A DNA stretch of 64,000 nucleotides from Snodgrassella alvi wkB2 (GCF_000600005.1 NZ_CP007446.1:1142894-1206893); one strand, 5' to 3'. Counted from the stretch's first letter, positions 27,977-37,797 are shown. The notes: generated by a model not told the origin, from the letters alone. A program made the numbers and translations.

Positions 27977-28717
27977 TTATAGCTTAAGCTCATGTACATG
28001 TACACCATCTATGTCTACAGCCAGATAGCCGCCGTAATTATCAGCCCAGTCCTGTATGACATAACGTTTAAAAGATTGGTTGTTCAACTGTGATTCATGT
28101 ACGGCCGGACGATGGGTATGACCATGAATCAGTGTAGGCAGAGTAGATTGCATATGGCTACTCATCAGTTCATTAATGGCTTGTTCTGTTACATCAGAAA
28201 TCTCACTTTTACCCTCATTGTTTTTACGTGTTTCACTCATCTGGCGGATTTGTCCGGCTAGTAAACGACGCTCTTCAATAGGTTTACTTAATACTGCCAT
28301 TTGCCATAAAGGATTGCGGGACTGGGCACGGAATTGTTGATACGCAATATCGTCAGTGCATAATTCATCCCCATGCATAATAATATATTCATGCTCGTAA
28401 AGGTTTATTTGCTGAGGTGATGTAAGTAGTTGTATTCCGGTTTCTGCAGCAAATTTTTCACCAATCAGGAAATCCCGGTTACCATGAATGAAAAAAACTG
28501 GAGTTGCAGAAGAAAAAGATTTTAACTGAGATTTAATATGACGAATGAAATCACTATCATCATCGTCACCTATCCAGACGTCAAAAAAATCACCTAATAT
28601 GTATAACGCATCGATATTTCCTTGCCATTGTTGCAGGCAGCGTTCAAATAGCTGATTTAAAGGCGGCGTCTGTTCAGAAAGATGTAAATCAGAAATAAAT
28701 ATTGTTGTGTTGTTCAT
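27977..28717 (-). CDS. lpxH: UDP-2,3-diacylglucosamine diphosphatase
   Basis: Releases lipid X and UMP from UDP-2,3-diacylglucosamine at the inner membrane face, the fourth step of lipid A synthesis. The 246-residue calcineurin-like phosphoesterase has all metal-binding motifs: ISDLHLS at the start, LGDFFDVWIGDD, HGNRDFLIG, MHGDELC and HGHTHRP. It lies 18 bases downstream of the yffB-like gene on the same strand. Its presence confirms an outer membrane with lipid A, the likely substrate of the cluster at 39-42.8 kb. Confidence 0.96.
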   Translation of the reverse strand: MNNTTIFISDLHLSEQTPPLNQLFERCLQQWQGNIDALYILGDFFDVWIGDDDDSDFIRHIKSQLKSFSSATPVFFIHGNRDFLIGEKFAAETGIQLLTSPQQINLYEHEYIIMHGDELCTDDIAYQQFRAQSRNPLWQMAVLSKPIEERRLLAGQIRQMSETRKNNEGKSEISDVTEQAINELMSSHMQSTLPTLIHGHTHRPAVHESQLNNQSFKRYVIQDWADNYGGYLAVDIDGVHVHELKL

Positions 28718-28735
28718 GGTTTGTATCTGGAAGTA

Positions 28736-29089
28736 TCAGGCAAAAAATTCAGTATAGCGTTGCGGATCAAAACCAACCAATATTAATTGATTTTTTACCA
28801 GAACTGGTCTTTTAATCACTGAGGGGTGGTTTATCATTAGGCGAATGGCTTCATCATCATTACTTAAAGCAATTGTCTGTTCATTGTTACTTAATTTCTG
28901 CCATGTTGTACCTTTACGGTTAATTAATGTTTCTTTAGGTACTTGTGTAAGCCAGAACTGAATATCAGTGATTGTTGGCGGTGTTTTCTTAAAATCGATA
29001 AATTCAGCGTTAATATGTTGATCAGCCAGCCATTGGCGGGCTTTTTTGACAGTATTACACTGACTGATACCATAAATTTGTATACTCAT
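28736..29089 (-). CDS. ArsC/Spx-family reductase-like protein (YffB-like)
   Basis: Thioredoxin-fold protein of 117 residues. IYGISQCNTVKKARQWL carries the single cysteine of the YffB group (CxxxxKA), followed by FIDFKKTPP and the conserved RPVLVKNQLILVGF. Real arsenate reductases of the ArsC type have different ligands around the Cys, so YffB-like, with unclear glutathione-dependent function, is the better label. It is likely co-transcribed with lpxH. Confidence 0.88.
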   Translation of the reverse strand: MSIQIYGISQCNTVKKARQWLADQHINAEFIDFKKTPPTITDIQFWLTQVPKETLINRKGTTWQKLSNNEQTIALSNDDEAIRLMINHPSVIKRPVLVKNQLILVGFDPQRYTEFFA

Positions 29090-29162
29090 TGATGAAAGCC
29101 TGTTTGCGGAAATAAGCTGTTATTATACCGTTTTGCTTATATTTGCTTAAAGTGTTGGTTTT

Positions 29163-29249
29163 ATGTCGATTGAGCGTTTTAAATTGTTTCTGACCAGTGA
29201 AGGTAAACTGCTTGCGTTGCTAATCCGGCATATTGGCAGTATGCTTTAA
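29163..29249 (+). CDS. Possible 28-residue small protein
   Basis: A short frame (MSIERFKLFLTSEGKLLALLIRHIGSML) between the yffB-like gene and the lipoprotein gene at 29284. It has no strong ribosome binding site and no known family. The amphipathic C-terminal half could be a membrane-active helix or the relic of a longer gene. Confidence 0.25.
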   Translation: MSIERFKLFLTSEGKLLALLIRHIGSML

Positions 29250-29283
29250 TCAGTATAGATTTTATTTTATAAGGAATACCGGG

Positions 29284-29925
29284 ATGAAAAAAATCAGTGT
29301 ATTAGCCGTTAGCCTGTTACTGGCTGCATGCGGAGGTAAGCAAGAGGCGAGTAATCACAATTTTACTGAGGCGATAGATGACTTTGCTAAAAATGATAAG
29401 GTTTGTCTGGTGGTTAATCTGATGCTGGATAATGCTCAGGGAGGTATGAATAATACGGTTGCACTTGGTAATAAAGAAATACGTATTGCCAGAAAAAATA
29501 GTGATGGCGATAAAGTTAATAAAACTGCTTTAAAGCAAATGGATATTTTAACTGATGCAGACTTGTATGAAAAAGGTAAGGATGCAACTCTGGTTGTTAA
29601 TGGCGGAAAAGATATACCGCAGGCAGTGTATTACCGTACAAGTAAAGGTGAGGACAATGTGCAAAATACAGCTCAGGGAAGTATGCTGTGCCTAGGAACA
29701 CAAAAAGTAGATAAAATTGTGCTCTTTACTGAACCTACCCCTGCAAATGGAATGACTATTTCCAAGGTAGTTTATGATGCAAAACTGGTACCTGAGAAAT
29801 GGGCTGAAAAATTATTGAAAACTACCGATGAAAACTGGTGGAAGTCTATGCAGGAACCTCAACGTCGTGCGGCTGTATTGGTTTTAACGGATAAAGGTTG
29901 GAAAGACGAACGGGCACTACGTTAG
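29284..29925 (+). CDS. Lipoprotein of unknown function
   Basis: The 213-residue product has a lipoprotein signal with lipobox LAAC followed by GGK. ATG 29284 has AAGGAA ten bases upstream and gives the signal directly, so the longer frame from 29233 is rejected. The mature part is Lys/Asp-rich with two cysteines (KVCLVVNLM and SMLCLGTQK) that could form a disulfide, and ends DKGWKDERALR. I do not recognise a family. It appears monocistronic and ends at the terminator at 30034-30074. Confidence 0.75.
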   Translation: MKKISVLAVSLLLAACGGKQEASNHNFTEAIDDFAKNDKVCLVVNLMLDNAQGGMNNTVALGNKEIRIARKNSDGDKVNKTALKQMDILTDADLYEKGKDATLVVNGGKDIPQAVYYRTSKGEDNVQNTAQGSMLCLGTQKVDKIVLFTEPTPANGMTISKVVYDAKLVPEKWAEKLLKTTDENWWKSMQEPQRRAAVLVLTDKGWKDERALR

Positions 29926-30033
29926 CAATCAGATATTGTTCGGCTTAGGAACATCAGTTTGTTAGCTTTTCAAATTCCATTTTTGATTGCCGTATAGATA
30001 AACCTAATTTTGTAGGTAAATTTTAAAATCATA

Positions 30034-30074
30034 AAAAACTCCAGAAATAAAATATTATTCTGGAGTTTTTTAAT
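30034..30074. terminator. Bidirectional terminator
   Basis: Perfect stem AAAAAACTCCAGAA / TTCTGGAGTTTTTT between the convergent lipoprotein gene and secF. Confidence 0.92.
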
Positions 30075-30104
30075 TAATTAGAGGAAAACAATAGTAATTT
30101 AATC

Positions 30105-31040
30105 TTAAACTACAGCTTCCTCTTTCCGTTTTGGCGGCTTAACCAGATTTTGCCGGTTCAGTCCAAACATCAGTAATAACGGACTCGCTACTAATACTGA
30201 TGAGTAAATACCAAACACAATACCAATTGTTAATGCCATTGCGAAACCATGCAAAGCAGCTCCGCCAAATACCAGCATAGAAATGACCATTGCTTCAGTA
30301 GATCCGTGAGTAATAATGGTACGGCTCATGGTTGCGGTAATGGCATTATCTATGATTGCCGGAACGCTTTTACCACGCATATGTGGTTTACGGAAATTTT
30401 CACGGATACGGTCAAAGACAACTACTGACTCATTAACTGAGTAGCCAAGCACGGCAAGTACGCCTGCAAGTACGGTAAGAGAAAATTCCCAGTGAAAGAG
30501 GGCAAAGCAACCCAGAATAATTACTACGTCATGCATATTGGCAATAATAGCAGAAACAGCAAAGCGCCATTCGAAACGCATGGATAAGTAAATAATGATG
30601 CCAATCACAACCATGCCTAAAGCCAGTAAGCCGTGAGTAACCAGTTCTTCGCCCACTTGCGGCCCGATGAATTCAACCTGACGTAAACTTACACCTTCCT
30701 GATGTTGTTTAAGCAGGTCCATAACTTGATTGGACAATTGTGCTGAAGTCATATTGGCTTTATTGGGCAGACGAATCATGATTTGTTTATTTGTGCCCAA
30801 TGCCTGTACTTGTATTTCTCCAAGTTTTAATCCATCCAGTTCTGTACGGATTTTATTTAAATCCGCACTCTGTTTGAATTCCACTTCCATTACAGTACCG
30901 CCGGTAAATTCTACAGAAAAGTTCAGCCCGCGAGTAACAAGAAAAAATACAGCCAGAATAAAAGTAATTAATGAAATCGCCGTTGTCAGCTTACCATAGC
31001 TCATAAACGGGATATCACGTTTTATTTTGAAGAATTCCAT
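30105..31040 (-). CDS. secF: Protein translocase subunit SecF
   Basis: Inner-membrane partner of SecD that uses the proton gradient to help pull secreted proteins across. The 311-residue protein has six membrane segments, the first periplasmic loop after helix 1 with FSVEFTGGTVMEVEF, the SVNESVVVFDRIREN motif in helix 4-5 and HGSTEAMVISMLVFGGAALHGFA near the end. It is six bases after secD in the yajC-secD-secF operon. Confidence 0.97.
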   Translation of the reverse strand: MEFFKIKRDIPFMSYGKLTTAISLITFILAVFFLVTRGLNFSVEFTGGTVMEVEFKQSADLNKIRTELDGLKLGEIQVQALGTNKQIMIRLPNKANMTSAQLSNQVMDLLKQHQEGVSLRQVEFIGPQVGEELVTHGLLALGMVVIGIIIYLSMRFEWRFAVSAIIANMHDVVIILGCFALFHWEFSLTVLAGVLAVLGYSVNESVVVFDRIRENFRKPHMRGKSVPAIIDNAITATMSRTIITHGSTEAMVISMLVFGGAALHGFAMALTIGIVFGIYSSVLVASPLLLMFGLNRQNLVKPPKRKEEAVV

Positions 31041-31046
31041 AATTTA

Positions 31047-32900
31047 TTAAGCCTTACTTTTACCAGTGGCAGCTTTATCTGCAATCCAGATGTGGCCGAT
31101 AGAAAGTGTTTTCAGTTTGCGTTTGCGACCATACCACAAATTAACAAAGGCACGAGAAACCACTACTGACGAATACATAGATGTAATAATACCCAGACAA
31201 TGTACGACAGCAAATCCGCGAATAGGGCCTGAACCGAAAATCAGTAACGCCAGACCGGCAATCAGTGAAGTGATATTAGAGTCTACAATAGTATGCCAGG
31301 CGTGATCGTAACCTGCATTAATTGATATTTGTGGTGTATTACCATGACGTAATTCTTCGCGGATACGTTCATTAATCAATACATTCGAGTCAATCGCCAT
31401 ACCTAGTGTAAGAGCAATTGCCGCTATACCCGGCAGTGTCAGAGTAGCCTGCATGGCAGATAAAATAGCGATCAGGAACAACAGATTGCATGACAGGGCA
31501 ATTACTGAAAACAGTCCGAACATCCGGTAATAAAGCATCATGAATATGGCTACTACTACAAATCCCCATAAGGTGGAATGAAAGCCTTTGCTAATATTTT
31601 CTTTACCCAGAGACGGGCCAATGGTTCGTTCTTCGATAATTTTCATTGGTGCAGCCAGTGAGCCGGCACGCAATAGCAATGCGGTATCATTGGCTTCAGC
31701 AATACTCATACTTCCTGAAATAATGGTTTTACCGCCGGGAATAGGTTCATTGATTACCGGTGCGGTAATCACTTCTGCCTTACCCTGATCGATAAGTACC
31801 ATCGCCATACGTTTACCAACATTATTGCGGGTGAGGTCAGCAAAAATGCTGGCACCTGTACTGTCAAAATTTACGCTTACACCCGGCAATCCCCGGTCGT
31901 TAAAGCTGGCCTGAGCATCATTAATATTGTCCCCAGTCAGTTCAACCTGTTTGCTGACCAGTGTAGGTGCTCCGTTACCGGCAGATGGCAGTAGTTCAAA
32001 TCCATCTGGATTGTGTCCTTGCAGCGCCTGCTGATACAGATTGGGATCATCACTTACCATTCGTACCTGTAAAGTTGCAGTACGGCCAATGATATCTTTA
32101 GCTTTAGCAGTATCCTGAACGCCCGGCAGTTGTACGACAATCCTGTTCGGTCCGGCCTGCTGTATAACCGGTTCAGCAACACCCAGCTCATTAACACGGT
32201 TGTGCAGGGTATTAATGTTCTGGGTCACTGCATCTGTACGAATTCTGGTCAGCGCAGTGTTACTCAGGCTAACTACCAGACGGTCACCATTCTGAGTTAG
32301 TGTTGCATCATTAAGATATTTTTTTAATCCGGATATTGCAGTGGAAGCATCGTTTGCAGACTGGAAAGGAACAACCAGTGTCTGTCCGTTTTTAACAATA
32401 TTGCCACTACGGATTTGTAATTTACGCAGCTGGCGGCGGATATCACCGGCATAACTGTCAAGTGTTTTGTCAACGGCTGAATCCATATCCACCTGCATGG
32501 TGAAATGCACACCACCACGCAAATCAAGACCTAGAAACATCGGTTTGGCATGAATTTTTTCCATCCATTCCGGAGTATTGGCCAATAGATTCAGGGCTAC
32601 GATATAGCCTTCACCGAATTTAGAAGCAATCGCATCACGTGCTTTAAGCTGAGTTTCAGTATCACTGAAACGTACCTTCAGGCTGCCATCAGTAATGAAC
32701 ATACCCTGATGCTGTATGTGTGCAGCTGCCAGAGCCTGTTTAACTGTATTTTCAGTTTGTTCATTGATAGTAATGGCCTGCCGGTTGGTAGAGATTTGTA
32801 CTGCCGGTATTTCGCCAAAAAAATTGGGAATGGTGTATAACAGACCCAATACTATTGAGACGATAATAAGCAGATATTTCCATATAGGATAACGATTCAT
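31047..32900 (-). CDS. secD: Protein translocase subunit SecD
   Basis: Works with SecF and YajC in the Sec export machinery. The 617-residue protein starts with a single membrane helix, has a large periplasmic region with GLDLRGGVHFTMQVD and ELGVAEPVIQQAGPNRIVVQLPG, and five C-terminal helices containing TLGMAIDSNVLINERIREEL. The order yajC-secD-secF is the usual one. A stable hairpin in the 96-base gap from yajC may lower secD expression relative to yajC. Confidence 0.97.
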   Translation of the reverse strand: MNRYPIWKYLLIIVSIVLGLLYTIPNFFGEIPAVQISTNRQAITINEQTENTVKQALAAAHIQHQGMFITDGSLKVRFSDTETQLKARDAIASKFGEGYIVALNLLANTPEWMEKIHAKPMFLGLDLRGGVHFTMQVDMDSAVDKTLDSYAGDIRRQLRKLQIRSGNIVKNGQTLVVPFQSANDASTAISGLKKYLNDATLTQNGDRLVVSLSNTALTRIRTDAVTQNINTLHNRVNELGVAEPVIQQAGPNRIVVQLPGVQDTAKAKDIIGRTATLQVRMVSDDPNLYQQALQGHNPDGFELLPSAGNGAPTLVSKQVELTGDNINDAQASFNDRGLPGVSVNFDSTGASIFADLTRNNVGKRMAMVLIDQGKAEVITAPVINEPIPGGKTIISGSMSIAEANDTALLLRAGSLAAPMKIIEERTIGPSLGKENISKGFHSTLWGFVVVAIFMMLYYRMFGLFSVIALSCNLLFLIAILSAMQATLTLPGIAAIALTLGMAIDSNVLINERIREELRHGNTPQISINAGYDHAWHTIVDSNITSLIAGLALLIFGSGPIRGFAVVHCLGIITSMYSSVVVSRAFVNLWYGRKRKLKTLSIGHIWIADKAATGKSKA

Positions 32901-32961
32901 ATTTGCTGCCTTGTTGCAGACTGTTGTTCTTCAGTTAATAAATGAAAGAAAACAAACAAAG

Positions 32962-32983
32962 GCCGCAACTGAAAAGTTGCGGC
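32962..32983 (-). terminator. Hairpin between yajC and secD (partial terminator)
   Basis: Perfect nine-base-pair GC-rich stem GCCGCAACT / AGTTGCGGC with a four-base loop. In the minus direction it is followed by CTTTGTTTGTTTT. Position inside an operon suggests read-through or RNA stabilisation. Confidence 0.65.
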
Positions 32984-32996
32984 AGGATTACTGATT

Positions 32997-33296
32997 TTAT
33001 TCTGGCGCCTTACCACTGATGGCATTGCGTTCAAATTCAACTTCTACTTTAGGAGCAATTTCTAAAGTGAAGTATTGTTCATTTACTTTAGTGATTTTGC
33101 CAACTATTCCAGCCAGAGTAACAACTTTATCGCCTTTTTTCAGTTCGGTTAGCATTTGCTGGTGTTTTTTATGTTTGCTTTGCTGCGGGCGGATAATCAG
33201 AAAATAAAAGACAACAAGAATTAATAAAAGTGGGACGAATTGCATAAGGCCACTCTGTGAACCGGCAGTGTTGGCAGCATAAGCAAAATCAATCAT
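32997..33296 (-). CDS. yajC: Preprotein translocase subunit YajC
   Basis: Small single-helix membrane protein bound to SecDF. From ATG 33296 (GGAG eight bases upstream) the product has 99 residues: MIDFAYAANTAG, one membrane helix ending FLIIRPQQSKHKKHQQM (the family signature), and a small beta domain GDKVVTLAGIVGKITKV. An upstream in-frame extension to 33380 is unlikely. It is first in yajC-secD-secF. Confidence 0.94.
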   Translation of the reverse strand: MIDFAYAANTAGSQSGLMQFVPLLLILVVFYFLIIRPQQSKHKKHQQMLTELKKGDKVVTLAGIVGKITKVNEQYFTLEIAPKVEVEFERNAISGKAPE

Positions 33297-33421
33297 GGGG
33301 GTACTCCGTATGATTAAGGTAAATAACGCTATTAAACCAGTTATTGTAATCGGCAATGATAAATTTATCCAGCTTTGCACTATTATGCTATTAAGATAGA
33401 ACGTTTAATTAATAATTTTTA

Positions 33422-34096
33422 CTACATTAGATTTAATTCAGCCATTGATGTTATTTTTTCAGCAGTAACAATAAAATGATCCAATAAACGAATATCCAGC
33501 AGATTTAAAGCGGCTTTTATTTCTCTGGTAAATTGAATATCGCCATTAGACGGCATAGTAGATTGTCCTGGATGATTATGTGCCAGAATAATTGAGACTG
33601 CGTGGTGTTTTAAAGCTGCTGTAGCAACTTCGCGAGTGTAAACCCGTGCTTCATTGATGGTACCGCGAGCCAGTTCAATGGTTTGCATAAGCTCGTTACG
33701 CTGGTTCAGAAGTAAAGCTACACAAACTTCCACTTTTTCATGGCCTATATGTAAACGCAGGAAATCAGCCACTGCGGCCGGCTGAGTAAAAATAGGGCGG
33801 CAATAAATTTTTTCTGCCAGCATGCGTCTGCTTATTTCTCTAATTACTGCAAACTGGGTATAACTGGCAATGCCCATACCGTGATACTGACAAATTTGCT
33901 GACAATCTGCTTCAAGCAATGCGCGCAGACTGCCTAGTTGAGAAATAAGCTCTCGTGCCAGATCTACCGCACTTATGCCCCGAGTACCTGTACGCAGCAG
34001 GATTGCGAGCAGCTCGGCATCACTTAGCGCTGAGGCGCCCAGATTAAGAAGTTTTTCCCGAGGGCGATCGTTTTGCGGCCAATGCTTGATGCTCAT
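33422..34096 (-). CDS. radC: RadC-family JAB-domain protein
   Basis: The 224-residue protein has the N-terminal helix-hairpin-helix-like part (PREKLLNLGASALSDAELLAILLRTG) and the C-terminal JAB/MPN domain. The metal motif reads HNHPGQSTMPSNGD, with both His and the Asp kept, but the usual Ser after HP is Gly. The family was once linked to recombination repair, but that role is not supported in E. coli and its function is unknown. It stands alone before putP on the same strand. Confidence 0.92.
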   Translation of the reverse strand: MSIKHWPQNDRPREKLLNLGASALSDAELLAILLRTGTRGISAVDLARELISQLGSLRALLEADCQQICQYHGMGIASYTQFAVIREISRRMLAEKIYCRPIFTQPAAVADFLRLHIGHEKVEVCVALLLNQRNELMQTIELARGTINEARVYTREVATAALKHHAVSIILAHNHPGQSTMPSNGDIQFTREIKAALNLLDIRLLDHFIVTAEKITSMAELNLM

Positions 34097-34223
34097 TATT
34101 ACGATTATGTGAATTAAAGGACATAATCATAATATAGCTATGTAATAAAATAAATTGGTTTGAGAGCATATTCGGATTACTGAGTAACTTAAAAACAGTT
34201 TAATCCGCCAGGTTAATTAAAGT

Positions 34224-35711
34224 TCATTTTGTTTTAGTATGGTAGCGCTTATAAGCATCTTTAAAATGAACCTGTACTATCTCACTTGGTTTTTTATCAC
34301 ATAAACTAAAAATAATAATTGCAATTGATGCAAGTATGAATCCGGGGATGAGTGAATACAGATTAAACCAGTTAAAATTGATCCATAGCAATACTGTGAC
34401 GGCACCGGTAATCATACCGGCTAATGCGCCGTTACGTGTCATACGTGACCAGAATACGGAAAAAATAATAATCGGACCAAATGCTGCCCCAAAACCAGCC
34501 CACGCATGGCTCACCAAATCCAGAACGCTGTTATTCGGATTAATTGCCAGCAAAATGGCAATCACAGATACTATAAACACCATTATTCGTCCAATCCAGA
34601 CTAATTCTTTCTGTTTTGCTTTTGGACGGAAAAATGCACGATAGAAATCTTCTGTCAAAGCGCTTGAGCAGACCAAAAGCTGACAACTTAAAGTACTCAT
34701 CACAGCAGCCAGAATTGCAGCGAGAATAATACCGGCGATCCATTGATTGAAGAGTAATTTGGATAACTCGATAAAAATCCGTTCATGTTTTCCATTGCTT
34801 ACCAGATAGCTTAATTCTGGATGGTTAGCAAAATATGCTATTCCGAAAAAACCGACGGTAATGGCACCGGCCAGACACAAAATCATCCATGTCATGCTGA
34901 TACGGCGTGCGTTTTTCATTACTTCATGCGAATCAGCAGCCATAAATCTGGCTAAAATATGCGGTTGCCCGAAATAGCCCAACCCCCAGCCTAGCAATGA
35001 GATTATGGCGATAAAATCCATATGGGCAAAAAGGTTGGTATAGTCCGGATTCAGGTTTTCAATATGAATGAGTGCATCAGAAAAACCACCGGCATTAATG
35101 ATTACCATTATGGGGGTTAAAATCAGAGCGAACATCATCAGACTTGCCTGAATGGTATCTGTCCAGCTAACCGCTAGAAAACCGCCTATAAGCGTATAAA
35201 GTATAGTTGCACCAGCTCCTGCCAGCATTGCCCAGCCATAGCTCATGCCAAAAGTACTTTCAAATAATTTAGCCCCGGCAACAATCCCTGATGCACAATA
35301 AATTGTAAAAAAAATCAGAATAATTACTGCTGAAATAATACGCAGTAAGGAGCTGTTATCTTCAAATCGGTGCGTAAAATAATCGGGTAAAGTTAACGCA
35401 TTATGGTTGATTTCTGTAAAAACACGCAGACGTCCGGCAATCAATAACCAGTTCAGGTAAGCACCAAGTATTAAGCCAATGGCTATCCAGCTTTGTGAGA
35501 TACCAAATAAAAATACTGCACCCGGTAATCCCATCAGTAGCCAGCCGCTCATGTCAGAAGCTCCGGCCGAAAGTGCAGTTACTACGCTGCCAATACGACG
35601 CCCGCCCAGAATGTAATCACCAAAATTCTGTGTTGACCGATAGGCAAAAAAACCAATTGCAATCATTCCTAAAATGTACACAGCGAATGTGACAATCATT
35701 GGCAAGGACAT
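34224..35711 (-). CDS. putP: Sodium/proline symporter
   Basis: Imports proline with sodium. The 495-residue protein has about 13 membrane segments of the sodium:solute symporter family. GGRRIGSVVTALSAGASDMSGWLLMGLPGA and SWTDTIQASLMMFALI match PutP; GWGLGYFGQPHILARFMA and the STLSCQLLVCSSALTEDFYR segment are also characteristic. No proline dehydrogenase gene is adjacent. The long gap upstream (35712-36335) should contain its promoter. Confidence 0.94.
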   Translation of the reverse strand: MSLPMIVTFAVYILGMIAIGFFAYRSTQNFGDYILGGRRIGSVVTALSAGASDMSGWLLMGLPGAVFLFGISQSWIAIGLILGAYLNWLLIAGRLRVFTEINHNALTLPDYFTHRFEDNSSLLRIISAVIILIFFTIYCASGIVAGAKLFESTFGMSYGWAMLAGAGATILYTLIGGFLAVSWTDTIQASLMMFALILTPIMVIINAGGFSDALIHIENLNPDYTNLFAHMDFIAIISLLGWGLGYFGQPHILARFMAADSHEVMKNARRISMTWMILCLAGAITVGFFGIAYFANHPELSYLVSNGKHERIFIELSKLLFNQWIAGIILAAILAAVMSTLSCQLLVCSSALTEDFYRAFFRPKAKQKELVWIGRIMVFIVSVIAILLAINPNNSVLDLVSHAWAGFGAAFGPIIIFSVFWSRMTRNGALAGMITGAVTVLLWINFNWFNLYSLIPGFILASIAIIIFSLCDKKPSEIVQVHFKDAYKRYHTKTK

Positions 35712-36335
35712 AGTTTTGAAAAACCCTGTGTTTAAAAATTGAAATAAAAATGGATTGACTTAAAACATTAAAATATTCAGCCAAGAATTAGCCGAAGACT
35801 AAAATTCATTCCATTTTTTTCGATGTATGTTAAAGATTAAATAGTGTAATGTAATAATTGACCATGCAAGAGAGTATCAAGGTAAAACTGGATTTAACCT
35901 GCACGAATTGACAGAGTATATAATAATTGCCAGACAAAGTAATTATTATAATTTGTTTTTGGAAGCAATTACTATTTGCCAAAACATTTGATTTTATCGT
36001 TCAGTTATCAGTGTAGACTCTTTTGAATTTGAATCAGTAAATTGCCATATTTTTTAATCTGCTAATCATTATGATTAAAACCATTATAATGCTTCAATTG
36101 TTTATAATTATAGATATTACTATTTTTATTTAATGGTTTTAGCTTCAAAAATTTAACTAAATTATACGCTGTTAAAGGGTAAAATTTATGGCTTGGTTCT
36201 TGTGTTCTAACTTAAGTGAAGATTTAGATAAAATTGAGAACTGAATACAATTGGTTAATTTTATTGAATCTTTATTTGCTAATAGTTACTGGATACTATA
36301 TTTGAATTTAATGCAAGTCTTGCCGGAAAGGTTTC
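35712..36335. promoter_or_regulatory. Divergent putP/radA region
   Basis: 624 AT-rich bases with no convincing gene. A 15-base palindrome TAATCATTATGATTA lies at 36063-36077 and resembles half of a Fur-type operator, but the match is partial. Promoters for both genes must be here; none was assigned. Confidence 0.45.
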
Positions 36336-37709
36336 ATGGTAAAGCAGAAAACTCAGTTTCAATGTCGCAGTTGTGGTGGAAGCTCACCTAAATGGCAGGG
36401 GCGTTGTCCTCATTGTGGCGAATGGAATACTCTGGAAGAAACAACAGTTTTATCTGCACCTTCTTCTGGCAGCCGTTTTCAATCATGGGCATCAAGTGAA
36501 TCGGCGGTACAGTTACTGGCAGAAGTCAGTGCGGTTGAAATACAGAGAACGCCAACAGGAATGGGTGAGCTGGACAGAGTACTTGGAGGTGGTTTAGTAG
36601 ACGGAGCTGTTATTTTGCTAGGCGGAGATCCGGGTATTGGTAAATCTACATTATTGCTACAAACAATAGCCTTGATGGCCGAACAGGAATCCGTATTGTA
36701 TGTTTCCGGAGAAGAGTCAGCTCAGCAGGTTGCTTTACGTGCACAGCGTCTTGGTGTACATGCAGACAAAGTTCATTTACTGGCAGAAATACGTGTAGAG
36801 GCAATCAGTGCAGTTATTGCACGCCAAAAACCCAGAGTGGTAGTAATCGATTCTATTCAGACCATGTATTCTGATGGTATTACTTCAGCACCCGGTTCTG
36901 TATCACAGGTTAGGGAATGTGCAGCACAATTAACCCGCCTGGCAAAACAACAGGGTATCAGCATGTTGCTGGTTGGTCATGTAACCAAAGATGGCGCGAT
37001 TGCCGGTCCCCGGGTGCTGGAGCATATGGTGGATACGGTATTGTATTTTGAAGGGGAAACTCATTCAAATTATCGTATGATTCGTGCTATTAAAAACCGT
37101 TTTGGTGCCGCTAATGAGTTAGGTGTTTTTGCAATGACAGAAAAAGGGCTGAAGGGGGTTTCCAATCCTTCAGCATTGTTTTTATCCAGTTATCGCGATG
37201 ATGTTCCCGGCTCATGCGTTCTCGTTACTCAGGAAGGTTCACGCCCCTTACTGGTAGAAATTCAGGCACTTGTTGATGATGCTCATGGTTTTGCTCCAAA
37301 ACGACTAACTGTAGGGCTGGCTCAGGAGCGTCTGGCCATGTTGCTGGCTGTGCTGAACCGTCATGCAGGTATCGCTTGTTATGATCAGGACGTGTTTCTT
37401 AATGCTGTAGGTGGTGTGAAAATTACTGAACCGGCAGCAGATCTGGCAGTGATTCTGGCCATGCTTTCAAGCTATCGTAATCGACCATTACCGGAAAAGC
37501 TGATTGTATTCGGAGAAGTCGGGTTATCAGGTGAAATTCGTCCAGTTCCTCGTGGACAGGAACGTTTGCGAGAGGCAGAAAAACTTGGATTTACTCATGC
37601 CATAGTACCTGCAGCTAATTGTCCCAAACGAACGGCAGATTTTCCGAGGCTGACTATTATCGGGGTAAATTCGGTACAGGAAGGTGTAGATGCTACACGA
37701 CGTGATTAA
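36336..37709 (+). CDS. radA: DNA repair protein RadA
   Basis: RecA-like ATPase that drives branch migration in homologous recombination and natural transformation. The 457-residue protein has an N-terminal zinc finger (CRSCGG...CPHC), Walker A GGDPGIGKSTLL, the RadA-specific KNRFGAANELG and a C-terminal Lon-like domain (LPEKLIVFGEVGLSGEIRPV). CCGGAAAGG lies four bases before ATG 36336. Confidence 0.96.
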   Translation: MVKQKTQFQCRSCGGSSPKWQGRCPHCGEWNTLEETTVLSAPSSGSRFQSWASSESAVQLLAEVSAVEIQRTPTGMGELDRVLGGGLVDGAVILLGGDPGIGKSTLLLQTIALMAEQESVLYVSGEESAQQVALRAQRLGVHADKVHLLAEIRVEAISAVIARQKPRVVVIDSIQTMYSDGITSAPGSVSQVRECAAQLTRLAKQQGISMLLVGHVTKDGAIAGPRVLEHMVDTVLYFEGETHSNYRMIRAIKNRFGAANELGVFAMTEKGLKGVSNPSALFLSSYRDDVPGSCVLVTQEGSRPLLVEIQALVDDAHGFAPKRLTVGLAQERLAMLLAVLNRHAGIACYDQDVFLNAVGGVKITEPAADLAVILAMLSSYRNRPLPEKLIVFGEVGLSGEIRPVPRGQERLREAEKLGFTHAIVPAANCPKRTADFPRLTIIGVNSVQEGVDATRRD

Positions 37710-37797
37710 TTTTATATTTGCCTTTAGCTAATTAAAAGAATAGGCTTTACTTTTGTAGGTGCTTTCGTACCGTCAAGAAAAATTAAGGAGATAAAAT

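Noticed and set aside
28736-29089. True arsenate reductase
   Set aside because: No arsenic resistance genes nearby, and the motif fits the YffB group better.
33422-34096. RadC protein as an anti-restriction or mobile-element gene
   Set aside because: Core-type gene in conserved surroundings, without phage or plasmid genes beside it.
36189-36245. 18-codon frame (MAWFLCSNLSEDLDKIEN) upstream of radA
   Set aside because: No ribosome binding site and too short to judge; probably chance in an AT-rich gap.
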